Source of the DNA: Variovorax sp. MHTC-1 | Lineage (GTDB): Bacteria; Pseudomonadota; Gammaproteobacteria; Burkholderiales; Burkholderiaceae_C | DNA length: 64,000 nucleotides | NCBI RefSeq assembly: GCF_003984645.1 | Contig: NZ_RWKI01000003.1 | Location: 124,001 to 188,000, forward strand | Direction: 5' to 3' | In this document: positions 47,878 through 59,271 of the stretch, piece after piece | Numbering within the stretch: position 1 is the stretch's first letter | Layout of the letters: every line of letters starts with the position of its first letter | The notes under the pieces: generated by a model | Told to the model about the DNA's origin: nothing | What the model saw: the letters and a program-made list of their open reading frames with translations, nothing else | The model's database searches: none | Position numbers and translations under genes: made by a program

Positions 47878-47917
47878 CGTGTTTCATTTTGAGAATTTCA
47901 AGCGCGCGCTGCAAGCG

Positions 47918-47935
47918 CCTAGGGTTTTGCCTAGG
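47918..47935. promoter_or_regulatory. Candidate operator upstream of the cox-type operon
   Basis: CCTAGG (47918-47923), GTTTTG, CCTAGG (47930-47935): two self-complementary hexamers 12 bp apart, in the gap between regulator and coxS. TTGA-GAAT-TTCAA just upstream is another dyad. Binding by the GAF protein is a guess from position. Confidence 0.4.
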
Positions 47936-48004
47936 ATGGTGCCCCTGCACGGCGTCCAAGATTCCAGTTGCCCAGCCATCTCACCCCACAACGGAGACAG
48001 CCAC

Positions 48005-48499
48005 ATGCAGGTTCCATTGACGGTCAACGGCCGCGAGGTCACGGTCGACGCGCCCCCCAACACCTTTCTCGTGCAGGCGCTGCGCGAGCATCTTCACCTG
48101 ACCGGAACGCACGTGGGCTGCGACACCGCCCAGTGCGGCGCCTGCACCGTCCACGTCAACGGCCGCGCTGTCAAGTCATGCAACGTGCTGGTGGCGCAAG
48201 TGAGCGGCGCGAAGATCACGACCATCGAAGGCATCGCCCAGCCCGACGGCACCATGCACCCGATGCAGGCGGCCTTCAAGGAATGCCACGGCCTGCAATG
48301 CGGCTTCTGCACGCCGGGCATGGTGATGAGCGCGATCGACCTGTGCACGCACCATCCCAAAGCCAGCGAAACCGAGGTCCGCGAACTGCTGGACGGCAAC
48401 ATGTGCCGTTGCACCGGCTACCAGAACATCGTCAAGGCCGTGCAGATGGGCGGCGAGGCCATGGCCGCCGCACCGGTCAAAGCGGCTGCCACGGCATAA
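48005..48499 (+). CDS. coxS: Molybdenum hydroxylase [2Fe-2S] small subunit (CoxS-type)
   Basis: 164 residues. The plant-type cluster motif is GCDTAQCGACTVHVNGRAVKSC and the second, proximal cluster is in CGFCTPGM and MCRCTGYQNI. Transfers electrons from the Mo site to the FAD subunit. First gene of a CoxSLM set; order S-L-M is used by some related clusters. Confidence 0.93.
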   Translation: MQVPLTVNGREVTVDAPPNTFLVQALREHLHLTGTHVGCDTAQCGACTVHVNGRAVKSCNVLVAQVSGAKITTIEGIAQPDGTMHPMQAAFKECHGLQCGFCTPGMVMSAIDLCTHHPKASETEVRELLDGNMCRCTGYQNIVKAVQMGGEAMAAAPVKAAATA

Positions 48500-48510
48500 G
48501 GAGCAGCATC

Positions 48511-50955
<2,445 letters not shown>

Positions 50956-50975
50956 CCATCGAAGGAACCACAACC

Positions 50976-51767
50976 ATGTACGCCTTCACCCTCGAACGTC
51001 CCGCCAACGTCGCCGACGCAGCCAAGCTGGTCGCCGCCGGCGGCAAGGTGCTCGCCGGCGGCCAGACGCTGCTGGCCTCGATGAAGCTGCGCCTCTCGGC
51101 GCCCGAACAACTGGTCGACCTCGGCGGCATCAAGGAGCTCGTCGGCATCAAGAAGGAGGGCAATGCCTTCGTGATCGGTGCGATGACGCGCCACCTCGAC
51201 GTCGGCAGCCATGCCGAGGTCAAGGCGGCTTTTCCCGCGCTGGCCTGGCTGGCCGACCACATCGGCGACCGGCAGGTGCGAGCCATGGGCACCATCGGCG
51301 GCTCGATCGCCAACAACGATCCGGCGGCCTGCTACCCGAGCGCGGTGCTGGCTTCCGGCGCGACCATCGTCACCAGCAAGCGCGAGATCGCGGCCGACGA
51401 TTTCTTCCTCGGTCTCTTCACCACCGCGCTGGAAGAGGGCGAGCTCATCACCGCGATCCGCTTCCCGATCCCGAAGCGCGCCGCCTACGAGAAGCTGCGC
51501 CAGAAGGCCTCGAACTTCCCGCTGGTCGGCGTGTTCGTCACGCAGGGCGACAGCGGCGTGCGCGTCGCTGTCACCGGCGCGGGCAACGGCGTGTTCCGGC
51601 ACAAGGGGCTGGAAGATGCGCTCGCGAAGAGTTTCTCCCCCGAAGCAGCGGCCGGCGTGAAGATCGACTCGAGCGATCTCAACAGCGACCTGCATGCCTC
51701 GGCAGCCTACCGTGCCAACCTGATCAACGTACTCACACAGCGCGCAGTGAAGAAGGCGCTCGCGTAG
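50976..51767 (+). CDS. coxM: Molybdenum hydroxylase FAD subunit (CoxM-type)
   Basis: 263 residues with the FAD motifs AGGQTLLASMKLRLS and TIGGSIANNDPAACYP. It accepts electrons from CoxS and passes them to an acceptor. Its TAG stop (51765-51767) is formed by the terminus of a repeat element, so the original C-terminus may have been altered. Confidence 0.92.
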   Translation: MYAFTLERPANVADAAKLVAAGGKVLAGGQTLLASMKLRLSAPEQLVDLGGIKELVGIKKEGNAFVIGAMTRHLDVGSHAEVKAAFPALAWLADHIGDRQVRAMGTIGGSIANNDPAACYPSAVLASGATIVTSKREIAADDFFLGLFTTALEEGELITAIRFPIPKRAAYEKLRQKASNFPLVGVFVTQGDSGVRVAVTGAGNGVFRHKGLEDALAKSFSPEAAAGVKIDSSDLNSDLHASAAYRANLINVLTQRAVKKALA

Positions 51768-52034
51768 GGCCTGTTAGCCCATGAATCACCCCCGCGTGAG
51801 GCCCCACAGAGGGCCCAATCTAGGCGCCAAGCGGAACTGGGTTGCACACCCAGTGAGCATTGGCAACGACGAGTGGGCCCTCTGTGGGGCCTCACCCGGA
51901 GGGCCGGGGCGGCAAGGGGCGCATGGCGTCGTTGCGGTCCTTGCCCGGGGGGCGACCCCGGGCTGCGGCCCGCGCCTAGCCCTGCACCCCTTGCCGTCTC
52001 GGCGCGGGGGTGATTCACGGGCTAACAGGCCCTA
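51765..52034. repeat. Nested-hairpin inverted-repeat element, copy 1
   Basis: GGGCCTGTTA (51767-51776) and TAACAGGCCC (52023-52032) are the ends, flanked by TA on both sides; the terminal arms match over 29 of 30 bases. Inside, TGAGGCCCCACAGAGGGCCC (51797-51816) pairs perfectly with 51875-51894. An inner hairpin CTGGGT/ACCCAG, a second module CGGCAAGGGG/CCCCTTGCCG with inner CCCGGGG/CCCCGGG, and a cross-module pair GCAACGACG/CGTCGTTGC are also present. No transposase; likely a MITE or structured RNA element. Confidence 0.85.
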
Positions 52035-52044
52035 AGCTGGACAG

Positions 52045-52974
52045 ATGACAGACACCACGCCTGCAACGACCGCCCCCTTCAATACCATCGACGCGGTCGT
52101 GCAGGCGCTGGAAGGCGCCGCCTACTACGCCGACCGGCGGCTCGCGACGGCGGTCTTTCTCGCGCTCAAGCTGCAGCGTCCGCTGCTGCTGGAAGGCGAG
52201 CCCGGCGTCGGCAAGACCGAATTGGCCAAGGCGCTGGCCAGCGCATTGCAGCGCGAGCTGCTGCGCCTGCAGTGCTACGACGGCCTGGAGCAGCGCGAGG
52301 CGCTCTACGAGTGGAACTATGCGGCGCAGCTGCTGCACATGCGCGCGGCCGAGGCGCACGGCGCTTCGAGCGATGTCGAATCGGAGGTCTACCAGCCGCG
52401 CTACCTGATCCGCCGGCCGCTGCTGCAGGCCCTGCAGGCGCCGGCGCCGGGTGCCGTGCTGCTGATCGACGAGGTCGATCGCGCCGACGAGCCCTTCGAG
52501 GCCTTCCTGCTCGAGTACCTGGGCGAGTACCAGGTCAGCATTCCCGAGCTGGGCACGGTGCGGGCGCTGGTGCCGCCGGTCACCATCCTGACCAGCAACC
52601 GCACGCGCGAACTCAACGATGCCGTCAAGCGGCGCTGCCTCTACCACTGGCTGGACTACCCCGAGCGCGAGCGCGAGCTGGCCATCGTGCGCGCGCAGGT
52701 GCCGAAGGCGGGCGAGGTGCTCTCCGAACAGGTCGCCGCTTTCGTCGCGCGGCTGCGCAGCGCACCCTTTGCCAGCGCCTTCCAGCGTGCGCCAGGCATT
52801 GCCGAAAGCGTCGAATGGGCCCGGGCGCTGATCGCGCTCGACACCGTGGAGCTCGATCCCGAGATCGTGGTCGACACCGCGGGCATTCTCTTCAAGCAGC
52901 GCGACGACGTGGCGGCGCTGACGCATGAGCTGGCGTCCGAGCTGCTGAAGCCCAGCGAAGAAGAGCAGGCATGA
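52045..52974 (+). CDS. coxD: MoxR-type AAA+ ATPase (CoxD-like)
   Basis: 309 residues. Walker A is EGEPGVGKTELA, Walker B LLIDEVDRADE, and sensor 1 TSNRTRELNDA. CoxD-type proteins help insert or mature the Cu/Mo centre of the hydroxylase together with the VWA protein encoded next. Start is 11 bp downstream of the nested-hairpin element. Confidence 0.9.
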   Translation: MTDTTPATTAPFNTIDAVVQALEGAAYYADRRLATAVFLALKLQRPLLLEGEPGVGKTELAKALASALQRELLRLQCYDGLEQREALYEWNYAAQLLHMRAAEAHGASSDVESEVYQPRYLIRRPLLQALQAPAPGAVLLIDEVDRADEPFEAFLLEYLGEYQVSIPELGTVRALVPPVTILTSNRTRELNDAVKRRCLYHWLDYPERERELAIVRAQVPKAGEVLSEQVAAFVARLRSAPFASAFQRAPGIAESVEWARALIALDTVELDPEIVVDTAGILFKQRDDVAALTHELASELLKPSEEEQA

Positions 52975-52983
52975 ACGCTCGCC

Positions 52984-53091
52984 GGTTTGTTCCAGGAACA
53001 CCGCGGAACCGGCTTTGCCGCGTCGCTGGTGTTGCCCCTGCAAGGGGGAAGGCGCGCGCGACACGAAGTGCGCGAAGCCTGGGGGTGGGTT
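52984..53091. repeat. Intra-operon hairpin repeat, copy 7 (inverted)
   Basis: Reverse-complement layout: GGAACACCGCGGAACCGGC, TTTGCCGCGTCGCTGGTGTT, CCCCTGCAAGGGGG hairpin, then CACGAAGTGCGCGAAGCCTG and GGGGGTGGG. Both halves match copies 3 and 5. It separates the MoxR and VWA genes and again supplies a G-rich tract before a start codon. Confidence 0.8.
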
Positions 53092-53092
53092 G

Positions 53093-54289
53093 ATGATTCC
53101 GCAGTTGGGCGATGCGCGCCGGGGCAAGCTGGCCGGCAACATGATGGGCTTCGGCCGCGCGCTGCGCCGCGCCGGCGTGCGGACCGATTCGGCGCGCATT
53201 GCGCTCGCCGCCGAAGCCGCGACGCTGGTCGGCGTCGACAGCCGGTTCGATCTGGCGGCAGCGATGGAGGCCGTGATGATCAGCCGTGAGCAGGATCGCC
53301 TGGTGTTCCGCGAACTCTTCGATGCCTGGTTCCGCGATCCCGAACTCGCCAACAAGCTGCTCGCCCAGATGCTGCCGAGCGCCGAAGGCAAGGCCGAGCC
53401 TTCGAAACGCCGGCCGCGCGTGCGCGAGGCGCTCGCGGCGCCGCGCGATCCGGTCAGGCCCGCACAAACGGAGCGCGAGGTCGACTTCGACGCTGCGATG
53501 ACGGCGAGCGATCGCCGGCGGGTGCACCACGCCGACTTCAACGCGCTCGGCGCCGCCGAGTACCGCCTGGTGGAGCGGCTGGCCCGCGACATCGCGCTGC
53601 CGGTGCCGGTGCTGCCCTCGCGCCGCCTGCGCGTGACCGGCGATGCCGGCGCGCATTCGCGCATGCACTGGCCGGGCGTCTGGCACGAGGCCGGGCGCAC
53701 CGGCGGAGAGATGCTGCGCCTGCCGCGACTCTCGCGGCGCAAGCAGCCGCTGCCTTTGCTGGTGCTGGTCGATGTCTCCGGATCGATGGAGCGCTATGCG
53801 CGGCTGCTGCTGGCCTTTCTGCATGCGGCGACGCGCCGCGCCGGCCGCCGCGACGTGTTCGCCTTCGGCACCCAGCTGACCGACCTGACGCCGGCCTTCC
53901 GCATCGCGGATACCGACGCGATGCTGGCGGCAGCCGGCGAGGCCATCGCCGATTTCGCCGGCGGCACGCGCTTCGGCGCATCGCTCGGCGAACTGCGCGA
54001 GCGTCATGCGCGCCGCCTGACCGGCCGCCGCACGCTGGTGCTGGTGATCAGCGACGGCCTGGACACCGGCGAACCCGAAGCCCTGGAGCGCGAGCTGCTG
54101 TGGCTCAAGCGCCATTCGCGGCGCGTGCTGTGGCTCAATCCGCTGCTGCGCTACGAAGGCTATGCGCCGCTCGCGCGCGGCGCGGCCGTCCTGCACCGCC
54201 ATGCAGACGCGATGCTCGCGGTCCACAATCTCGATGCACTCGAACAACTGGCCGCGAGCCTCGCGGCTCTGATGCGCTCCGGCCGATAG
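53093..54289 (+). CDS. coxE: VWA-domain protein (CoxE-like)
   Basis: 398 residues. The von Willebrand A MIDAS motif is DVSGSMERYA (about residue 226), with the completing Thr/Asp in GGTRFGASL and ISDGLDTGE. Works with the MoxR ATPase on the hydroxylase. ATG 53093 follows the repeat and the GGGGGTGGG tract; earlier in-frame ATG lies inside the repeat. Confidence 0.9.
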   Translation: MIPQLGDARRGKLAGNMMGFGRALRRAGVRTDSARIALAAEAATLVGVDSRFDLAAAMEAVMISREQDRLVFRELFDAWFRDPELANKLLAQMLPSAEGKAEPSKRRPRVREALAAPRDPVRPAQTEREVDFDAAMTASDRRRVHHADFNALGAAEYRLVERLARDIALPVPVLPSRRLRVTGDAGAHSRMHWPGVWHEAGRTGGEMLRLPRLSRRKQPLPLLVLVDVSGSMERYARLLLAFLHAATRRAGRRDVFAFGTQLTDLTPAFRIADTDAMLAAAGEAIADFAGGTRFGASLGELRERHARRLTGRRTLVLVISDGLDTGEPEALERELLWLKRHSRRVLWLNPLLRYEGYAPLARGAAVLHRHADAMLAVHNLDALEQLAASLAALMRSGR

Positions 54290-54315
54290 GCCAGCCAGAC
54301 ACACAAGGAACCACA

Positions 54316-54924
54316 ATGGAAATGCTCGGCAACCGCCGGCTCGGCATCACGCAGCAGCAGGCCTGGGAGGCGCTCAACGATCCCGAGACGCTGAAGAAAT
54401 GCATTCCCGGCTGCGACAAGTTCGAGGCCACGGGCGATGACCAGTACGCCGTGGCGCTCGCCCTCAAGATCGGCCCGGTGTCGGCCAAGTTCAACGGCAA
54501 GGTCGCGCTGGCCGAGATCATGCCGCCCGACAGCTACCGCCTCTCCTTCGAAGGACAGGGCGGCGTGGCGGGCTTCGCCAAGGGTTCGTCGAGCGTGACG
54601 CTGAGGCCGGTCGCCGATGGAACGCCCGGCTGCGAGCTCGACTACACGGTGCAGGCGCAGGTGGGCGGCAAGATCGCGCAGCTCGGGCAGCGCCTGATCG
54701 ACGGCGCCGCCAAGTCGACGGCCGACGATTTCTTCAAGCGCTTCGAGGCCGAGATGCAGAGCCGCTACGGCCCGCCGCCCGCGGCGGCCGAGAGCACCGA
54801 GGCAGCGCCCGCTGCCGAGCCGGAGGAGAAGACCGGCGCGATGGCCGGCCTGATGCGCAAGATCGGCATCGGCAAAAAGTCCGACAAGCCGGCAGACGGC
54901 ACGGACGAAAAGACGGACGCATAG
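54316..54924 (+). CDS. coxG: CoxG-family SRPBCC protein
   Basis: 202 residues with a CoxG/START-like fold (GNRRLGITQQQAWEALNDPE, then CIPGCDKFEATGDDQY). In CO oxidisers CoxG recruits the enzyme to the membrane. The C-terminal ~40 residues are a charged, flexible tail ending DEKTDA. Confidence 0.9.
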   Translation: MEMLGNRRLGITQQQAWEALNDPETLKKCIPGCDKFEATGDDQYAVALALKIGPVSAKFNGKVALAEIMPPDSYRLSFEGQGGVAGFAKGSSSVTLRPVADGTPGCELDYTVQAQVGGKIAQLGQRLIDGAAKSTADDFFKRFEAEMQSRYGPPPAAAESTEAAPAAEPEEKTGAMAGLMRKIGIGKKSDKPADGTDEKTDA

Positions 54925-54928
54925 GACC

Positions 54929-55945
54929 ATGGAAAACCTCGACGTGATGGTCCTGCGCTCGCTGCGCGACTGGCGGCTCGCGGGACGGCGCGCGCTGCTC
55001 ACGACCGTGGTGCGCACCTGGGGATCCTCGCCGCGGCCGATCGGCTCGATCATGGCGCTGGCGGAGGACGGCGCCGTCATCGGCTCGGTCTCGGGCGGCT
55101 GCATCGAAGACGACTTGATCGCGCGCTATAGCCGCGCGCACGGCGCACCGGGCGAGATGCCTTCGGGCACGCCGGCGCTGGTCAAGTACGGCATCACGGC
55201 GGATGAGGCGCACCGCTTCGGCCTGCCCTGCGGCGGTACGCTGGAACTGCTGCTCGAATACGACCCCGACGCCGCCTCGCTCGAAACGCTGGTGGCCGCG
55301 CTCGAAAAAGGGCGGCTGATGCAGCGGAGCGTGTCGCTGGCCGACGGCGCCGTGCGCGTGACCGAGGCGAGCGCGCCGGCAGAGCTCACGATCAGCGACG
55401 CCGAGCTGGTGAACACCTTCGGCCCCGAGTACCGCATGCTGCTGATCGGTGCCGGCCAGTTGGCCGAGTACCTGTCGACGATGGCGAAGTTCAGCGGCTT
55501 CGCGGTGACGCTGTGCGATCCGCGCACCGAATACCGCACCGCCTGGTCGGTGCCGGGCGTGACGCTGAGCACCGAGATGCCCGACGATGCAGTGAGCGCT
55601 TTCAAGCCCGATCGCCGCAGCTGCGTGGTCGCGCTCACGCACGACCCGAAGCTCGACGACTTGGCCCTGCTCGAGGCGCTGCAGAGCGAGGCCTTCTACG
55701 TCGGCGCGATCGGCTCGCGCCGCAATGCCCAGGCGCGGCGCGAACGCATGATCGAGCACTTCGAGCAGACCGAGGCATCGCTTTCGCGCCTGCGCGGCCC
55801 GATCGGCATCTACATCGGCAGCAAGACGCCGCCCGAGATCGCGGTGAGCGTGATGGCCGAGATCCTGGCGGTGAAGAACGGCGTCAGGCTGCCGCGCGAG
55901 ACCGAGGTCGCGCATGCCAAGGAGGCCGCGGGCGCCCCCAAATAG
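54929..55945 (+). CDS. coxF: XdhC/CoxF-family Mo-cofactor insertion protein
   Basis: 338 residues: N-terminal XdhC_CoxI domain (VVRTWGSSPRPIGSIMALAE, then SVSGGCIEDDL with conserved Cys) and C-terminal Rossmann domain (MLLIGAGQLAEYLSTMAKFS). It binds and delivers molybdenum cofactor to the hydroxylase. Last gene of the set. Confidence 0.9.
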   Translation: MENLDVMVLRSLRDWRLAGRRALLTTVVRTWGSSPRPIGSIMALAEDGAVIGSVSGGCIEDDLIARYSRAHGAPGEMPSGTPALVKYGITADEAHRFGLPCGGTLELLLEYDPDAASLETLVAALEKGRLMQRSVSLADGAVRVTEASAPAELTISDAELVNTFGPEYRMLLIGAGQLAEYLSTMAKFSGFAVTLCDPRTEYRTAWSVPGVTLSTEMPDDAVSAFKPDRRSCVVALTHDPKLDDLALLEALQSEAFYVGAIGSRRNAQARRERMIEHFEQTEASLSRLRGPIGIYIGSKTPPEIAVSVMAEILAVKNGVRLPRETEVAHAKEAAGAPK

Positions 55946-55954
55946 AAGAAGCCG

Positions 55955-56173
55955 TCAGTGCCTGCGCAGGCCGGCGAGGAAGGTGGTGCTGCGGCCGAAG
56001 GCGCGCTGCATGTCCTTGGATTCGCGCGCTTCCATGCGGGACCTGGAGAAGAGGAAGGTCGCGGCCGCCAGTGCGAAGCACGCGCCGACCACGATCATCA
56101 ATCCGGCGAAGGATCCCAGCCACCAGGCGAGGCCGAGGGTTGCGATGCTGGCGAGAAGAAGAGTGGTGCGCAT
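55955..56173 (-). CDS. Small membrane protein, hypothetical
   Basis: 72 residues with two membrane segments (LLLASIATLGLAWWLGSFAG and LMIVVGACFALAAATFLFS) and a basic C-terminal tail. Orphan gene convergent with coxF. No family recognised. Confidence 0.6.
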   Translation of the reverse strand: MRTTLLLASIATLGLAWWLGSFAGLMIVVGACFALAAATFLFSRSRMEARESKDMQRAFGRSTTFLAGLRRH

Positions 56174-56246
56174 GGGAGAGAGGCTAGCAGAGCCCGGGCC
56201 GAACCCGGTATGAACTATTGCTCGGAAGCCGTGGGCGCGGCAGCTT

Positions 56247-57881
56247 TCATTCTGCGCTGCCCAGCGGCGCGTCGGTAGTCCCGTCGAATGCGGCGAGCAG
56301 CACCGACGTCAGCTCATGCATGCCCGCGGTCGAAGGCCGCATCGGCAGCAGGTCCGGCGTGAAGCCGAGGGCCTCGAAGCGTTTCAGCAGTTGCGTGTCC
56401 GCGCTGATGATGTGGACCGGCACGTCCCACGAAGCGCCCGCGCCGCTCACGCTCGCCATCGGCTGGTGGTCGCCGATCACGATGGTGAGCAGCTGCCGCG
56501 GCGCGCGGCCCGACAGGTAGTCGCCCAGCCAGCGGAAGGTGTAGGCCAGCGATTCGACGTACGCGTGCACTGGCTGCAGCCACGAACCCGGCTGTGCGAC
56601 GGCCTGCGCGACTTCGCCTGGCGTGTAGGCGTCGGCGCCCAGCAGGCGCTGCCAGTCGGGCACATAGGGCGCGATCGGGCGGAAAGGCGCATGGCTCGTC
56701 AGCGTCGGGAAGACAATGAAGCGCGGCGCGCGCTGCCCGGGAGCCTCCGCCAGTTCCTGCGCGTGCAGCAGCGCCATCGAGGCCTGGTCGGGAATGCGCC
56801 AGTAGCCGAAGGGCGGACCGCGATAGCCGATGCGGTCGCGGTCGGCATAGCGGTCGAAGCCGTAGAAGCTGCCTTCGGGCCAGGGCTTCTGCAGGCCCGG
56901 CATCCAGTTCACCGTGCGCCAGCCGCGGGTCTTGAAATGACGCACCAGCGTCGGCCGGTCGGTGGTCAGCAGCAGTTCGTAGGCGCCGGGATCCCGCGTG
57001 TCCACGCCGGAGAGCAGCGCCGCATGGGCCAGCCAGGAGGCGCCGCCGAATGTGGGGGAGCGCACGCGCGCCGAGACGACCTGCCGGCCGCCGGACGCCA
57101 CCGCCTGCGCGAGCTGTGCGCGGGCCGGCGCGAGCGCGGCGGCCTGCTGCGGATCGTCGAGCGCCGTGACGCCATAGGACTCGGCAAAGATCAGCAGCAC
57201 GTCGGCGCCGCGCAGGCCTGCGAGCGAGCTGTGCTCGAAGGCCGGGCTGGTCGAGAGCTGCGAAGCCGCCTGGCCGGGCAGCAGCTGGCCGGCCAGGATC
57301 TCCGCCTGCTGCGCAAGAATGGGCGCGACCGGCATCGAAAAGAACCAGCGCGTGTCGCGCCCGCCGAGGCCATGCGCGGCAAAGCTCGCGAAGAGCAGCA
57401 GGCCGACGAGGCCGATCGCGGGCCGCGGCCGCGGCCGGGCCAGTTCGTGTGCGATCGCACGCCAGCATCGCCATGCCAGGCCGTACAGCAGCACAGGGAT
57501 GGCCAACGCTGCCAGCGCTGCCAGGCCGATCTGCCATGCTGCGAGCTCGCCCATGCGCAGCACGTCGAGCGCGTGCCTGCTGTCCCAGTAGAGATTGATC
57601 TGCCGGCCGAACACGGCCGACACTGTCACGTCGAAATAGCGCGCGACCATCCAGAAGGCAGTGACGCCCGCCAGCAGGCGCAGCATGCGCGCGCCAGCCT
57701 GCCCGCGCCAGGACACCCAGGCCGTGAGCGCGAGCAGCACCATGGCGAGCTCGAAGGACAGGCGCAGCGCCGGACGCGGCCACAGCCCCGGCCCGTGGTT
57801 CTCCATCGTCAGCAGCGCATTGAGCAGCAGCAGCGGCAGGGCGAAGCGCAGCAGCCATCCGCCCCAGGTGACGGGCCTCAT
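56247..57881 (-). CDS. LTA synthase-like sulfatase-superfamily membrane protein
   Basis: 544 residues. Five N-terminal membrane segments (to about residue 170) are followed by a periplasmic alkaline-phosphatase-fold domain: metal site LLIFAESYGVTAL, likely nucleophile Thr in RSPTFGGASW, and FPTLTSHAPF and VIGDHQPM. It probably transfers a phosphoglycerol-like or phosphoethanolamine-like group to a glycan or lipid. Distal gene of a three-gene, ATGA-coupled operon with YceI and a CDP-alcohol phosphotransferase, implying envelope polar-lipid modification. Confidence 0.85.
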   Translation of the reverse strand: MRPVTWGGWLLRFALPLLLLNALLTMENHGPGLWPRPALRLSFELAMVLLALTAWVSWRGQAGARMLRLLAGVTAFWMVARYFDVTVSAVFGRQINLYWDSRHALDVLRMGELAAWQIGLAALAALAIPVLLYGLAWRCWRAIAHELARPRPRPAIGLVGLLLFASFAAHGLGGRDTRWFFSMPVAPILAQQAEILAGQLLPGQAASQLSTSPAFEHSSLAGLRGADVLLIFAESYGVTALDDPQQAAALAPARAQLAQAVASGGRQVVSARVRSPTFGGASWLAHAALLSGVDTRDPGAYELLLTTDRPTLVRHFKTRGWRTVNWMPGLQKPWPEGSFYGFDRYADRDRIGYRGPPFGYWRIPDQASMALLHAQELAEAPGQRAPRFIVFPTLTSHAPFRPIAPYVPDWQRLLGADAYTPGEVAQAVAQPGSWLQPVHAYVESLAYTFRWLGDYLSGRAPRQLLTIVIGDHQPMASVSGAGASWDVPVHIISADTQLLKRFEALGFTPDLLPMRPSTAGMHELTSVLLAAFDGTTDAPLGSAE

Positions 57882-58474
57882 TTGCGCTTGGCCTCGAACT
57901 CGATGATGAGCGGCACCTCGTCGCCGACCCAGCCGTTGCTGACGGCGTAGTTCATCCCGTAGCTGCTGCGCTTGAAGCTGCCGCGCGCGGACACGCCCAT
58001 CACGTAGCTCTTCTCGATCGGAGAGGGCCCGCTCTTGTTCCAGGTCGCGGCGAGCGTCAGCGGCTGGGAGCGGCCCAGCAGCTCGAGCTGGCCGGGAATT
58101 TCGAAGGTGCGCTCGCCGGTGCGCTTGGCGCCGGCCGCGGTGAACACCATGCGCGGGAACTCGGCGGTATTGAGGAAGTCGGCGCTCTTCAGGTGCTGGT
58201 CGCGCTTGGCGAAATTGCTGAAGACGCTCTGGGTGTCGACCTCGATGCGCACATTGCTGAGCGTGGCCGTGGCCTCGTCGAAGCTGTAGCTGCCGCGCGC
58301 CGCGCGGAACATGCCCAGCACCTTGGCGTAACCGATGTGATCGGCCAGGAAGGCGATGGTGAGGTGCTCGGGATCGAGCTCGTAGCGTGCGGCCTCGGCG
58401 CGCGCGGGCAGGGCGTTCGCCATGAGGCATGACACGATCAGGGCGTACGGCAGACGGGTAGCGAGTGCTTTCAT
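57878..58474 (-). CDS. YceI-family periplasmic protein
   Basis: 198 residues with signal peptide (cleavage near ARA-E27) and a lipocalin-like YceI domain (YELDPEHLTIAFLADHIGYA, then HLKSADFLNTAEFPRMVF). Members bind polyprenoid or amphiphilic ligands. Coupled by 4-bp overlaps on both sides, it may carry the lipid handled by its neighbours. Confidence 0.9.
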   Translation of the reverse strand: MKALATRLPYALIVSCLMANALPARAEAARYELDPEHLTIAFLADHIGYAKVLGMFRAARGSYSFDEATATLSNVRIEVDTQSVFSNFAKRDQHLKSADFLNTAEFPRMVFTAAGAKRTGERTFEIPGQLELLGRSQPLTLAATWNKSGPSPIEKSYVMGVSARGSFKRSSYGMNYAVSNGWVGDEVPLIIEFEAKRK

Positions 58475-59259
58475 GAGGCAGGCTCCAGTGAGGATGCGCG
58501 ATGGCGGATCAGCCACGCGATGTCGATCGCAAAAGACGCAGCGAGCGCGGCCAGGCTCGCGGCCGCGATGGCCCGGCTCCAGGGCAGCGCGATGATCGGC
58601 CCGAGGCAGACGAGCAGGCTGGTGATCTGCGCCACGCACACCGCCTTGCGCCGCTGGCTCGGCGCGAGCGGCCGCGCCAGCCAGGGCCAGGGCTTCATCG
58701 CCAGCACGAAGGCGTAGCGCATCAGGCCGGCAGCCAGGATCCAGGCGCCGGCCTTGTCGAAGTGGAACACCAGCAGGCTCAGCACCAGGACCAGCAGGGC
58801 ATCGGTCTCCATGTCGAAGCGCGCGCCGAATTCGCTGGCCAGACCGTTGCGGCGCGCGATCGGGCCATCGACGGCATCGAGCAGCGCGGCGGTGGTTCCC
58901 GCCACGACGACGCACCAAGCCATCGCTTCGGCATCGGCCAGCGGCTCGCCGATGCAGGCCGAGATCAGCGCGACGAGCGCGAGACGCGCCAGCGTCACGC
59001 GGTTGGCGGCGCCGAAGCGCGCGTTCGGCGCATGGGCCGGCAGGCCGTGCAGCACCCACGCGAAGGCGGCCGCAAAGACGGCGGCTGCCTTGAGCTTGAA
59101 CCAGGGACTGAGTTCGCCCAGCACCGTGAGCCCGCCGGCCGCCACGGCCAGCAGCAGGAAGCAGGGCACGGCCTCGCGCCAGGCATCGCGCCGCAGCGCC
59201 GCGAGCCGGCCCGCGCCGAGTGCGGGGCCATCGGCAGGAGGATGAGTGAGCATCGTCAT
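58471..59259 (-). CDS. CDP-alcohol phosphatidyltransferase family protein
   Basis: 262 residues (260 from ATG 59253). The complete CDP-OH-P motif DG-x2-AR-x8-G-x3-D-x3-D starts at Asp131 (DGPIARRNG...FDMETD). Six or so membrane segments surround it. It condenses a CDP-alcohol with a second alcohol to make a phosphodiester, such as a phospholipid headgroup. Divergent from the dehydrogenase gene with a 12-bp gap, so promoters must overlap coding ends. Confidence 0.9.
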   Translation of the reverse strand: MTMLTHPPADGPALGAGRLAALRRDAWREAVPCFLLLAVAAGGLTVLGELSPWFKLKAAAVFAAAFAWVLHGLPAHAPNARFGAANRVTLARLALVALISACIGEPLADAEAMAWCVVVAGTTAALLDAVDGPIARRNGLASEFGARFDMETDALLVLVLSLLVFHFDKAGAWILAAGLMRYAFVLAMKPWPWLARPLAPSQRRKAVCVAQITSLLVCLGPIIALPWSRAIAAASLAALAASFAIDIAWLIRHRASSLEPAS

Positions 59260-59271
59260 AAGATCCGTTGC

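Noticed and set aside
51765-52034. A remnant of an insertion sequence with transposase
   Set aside because: No open frame with transposase features fits in 266 bp, and the interior is almost wholly taken up by paired stems.
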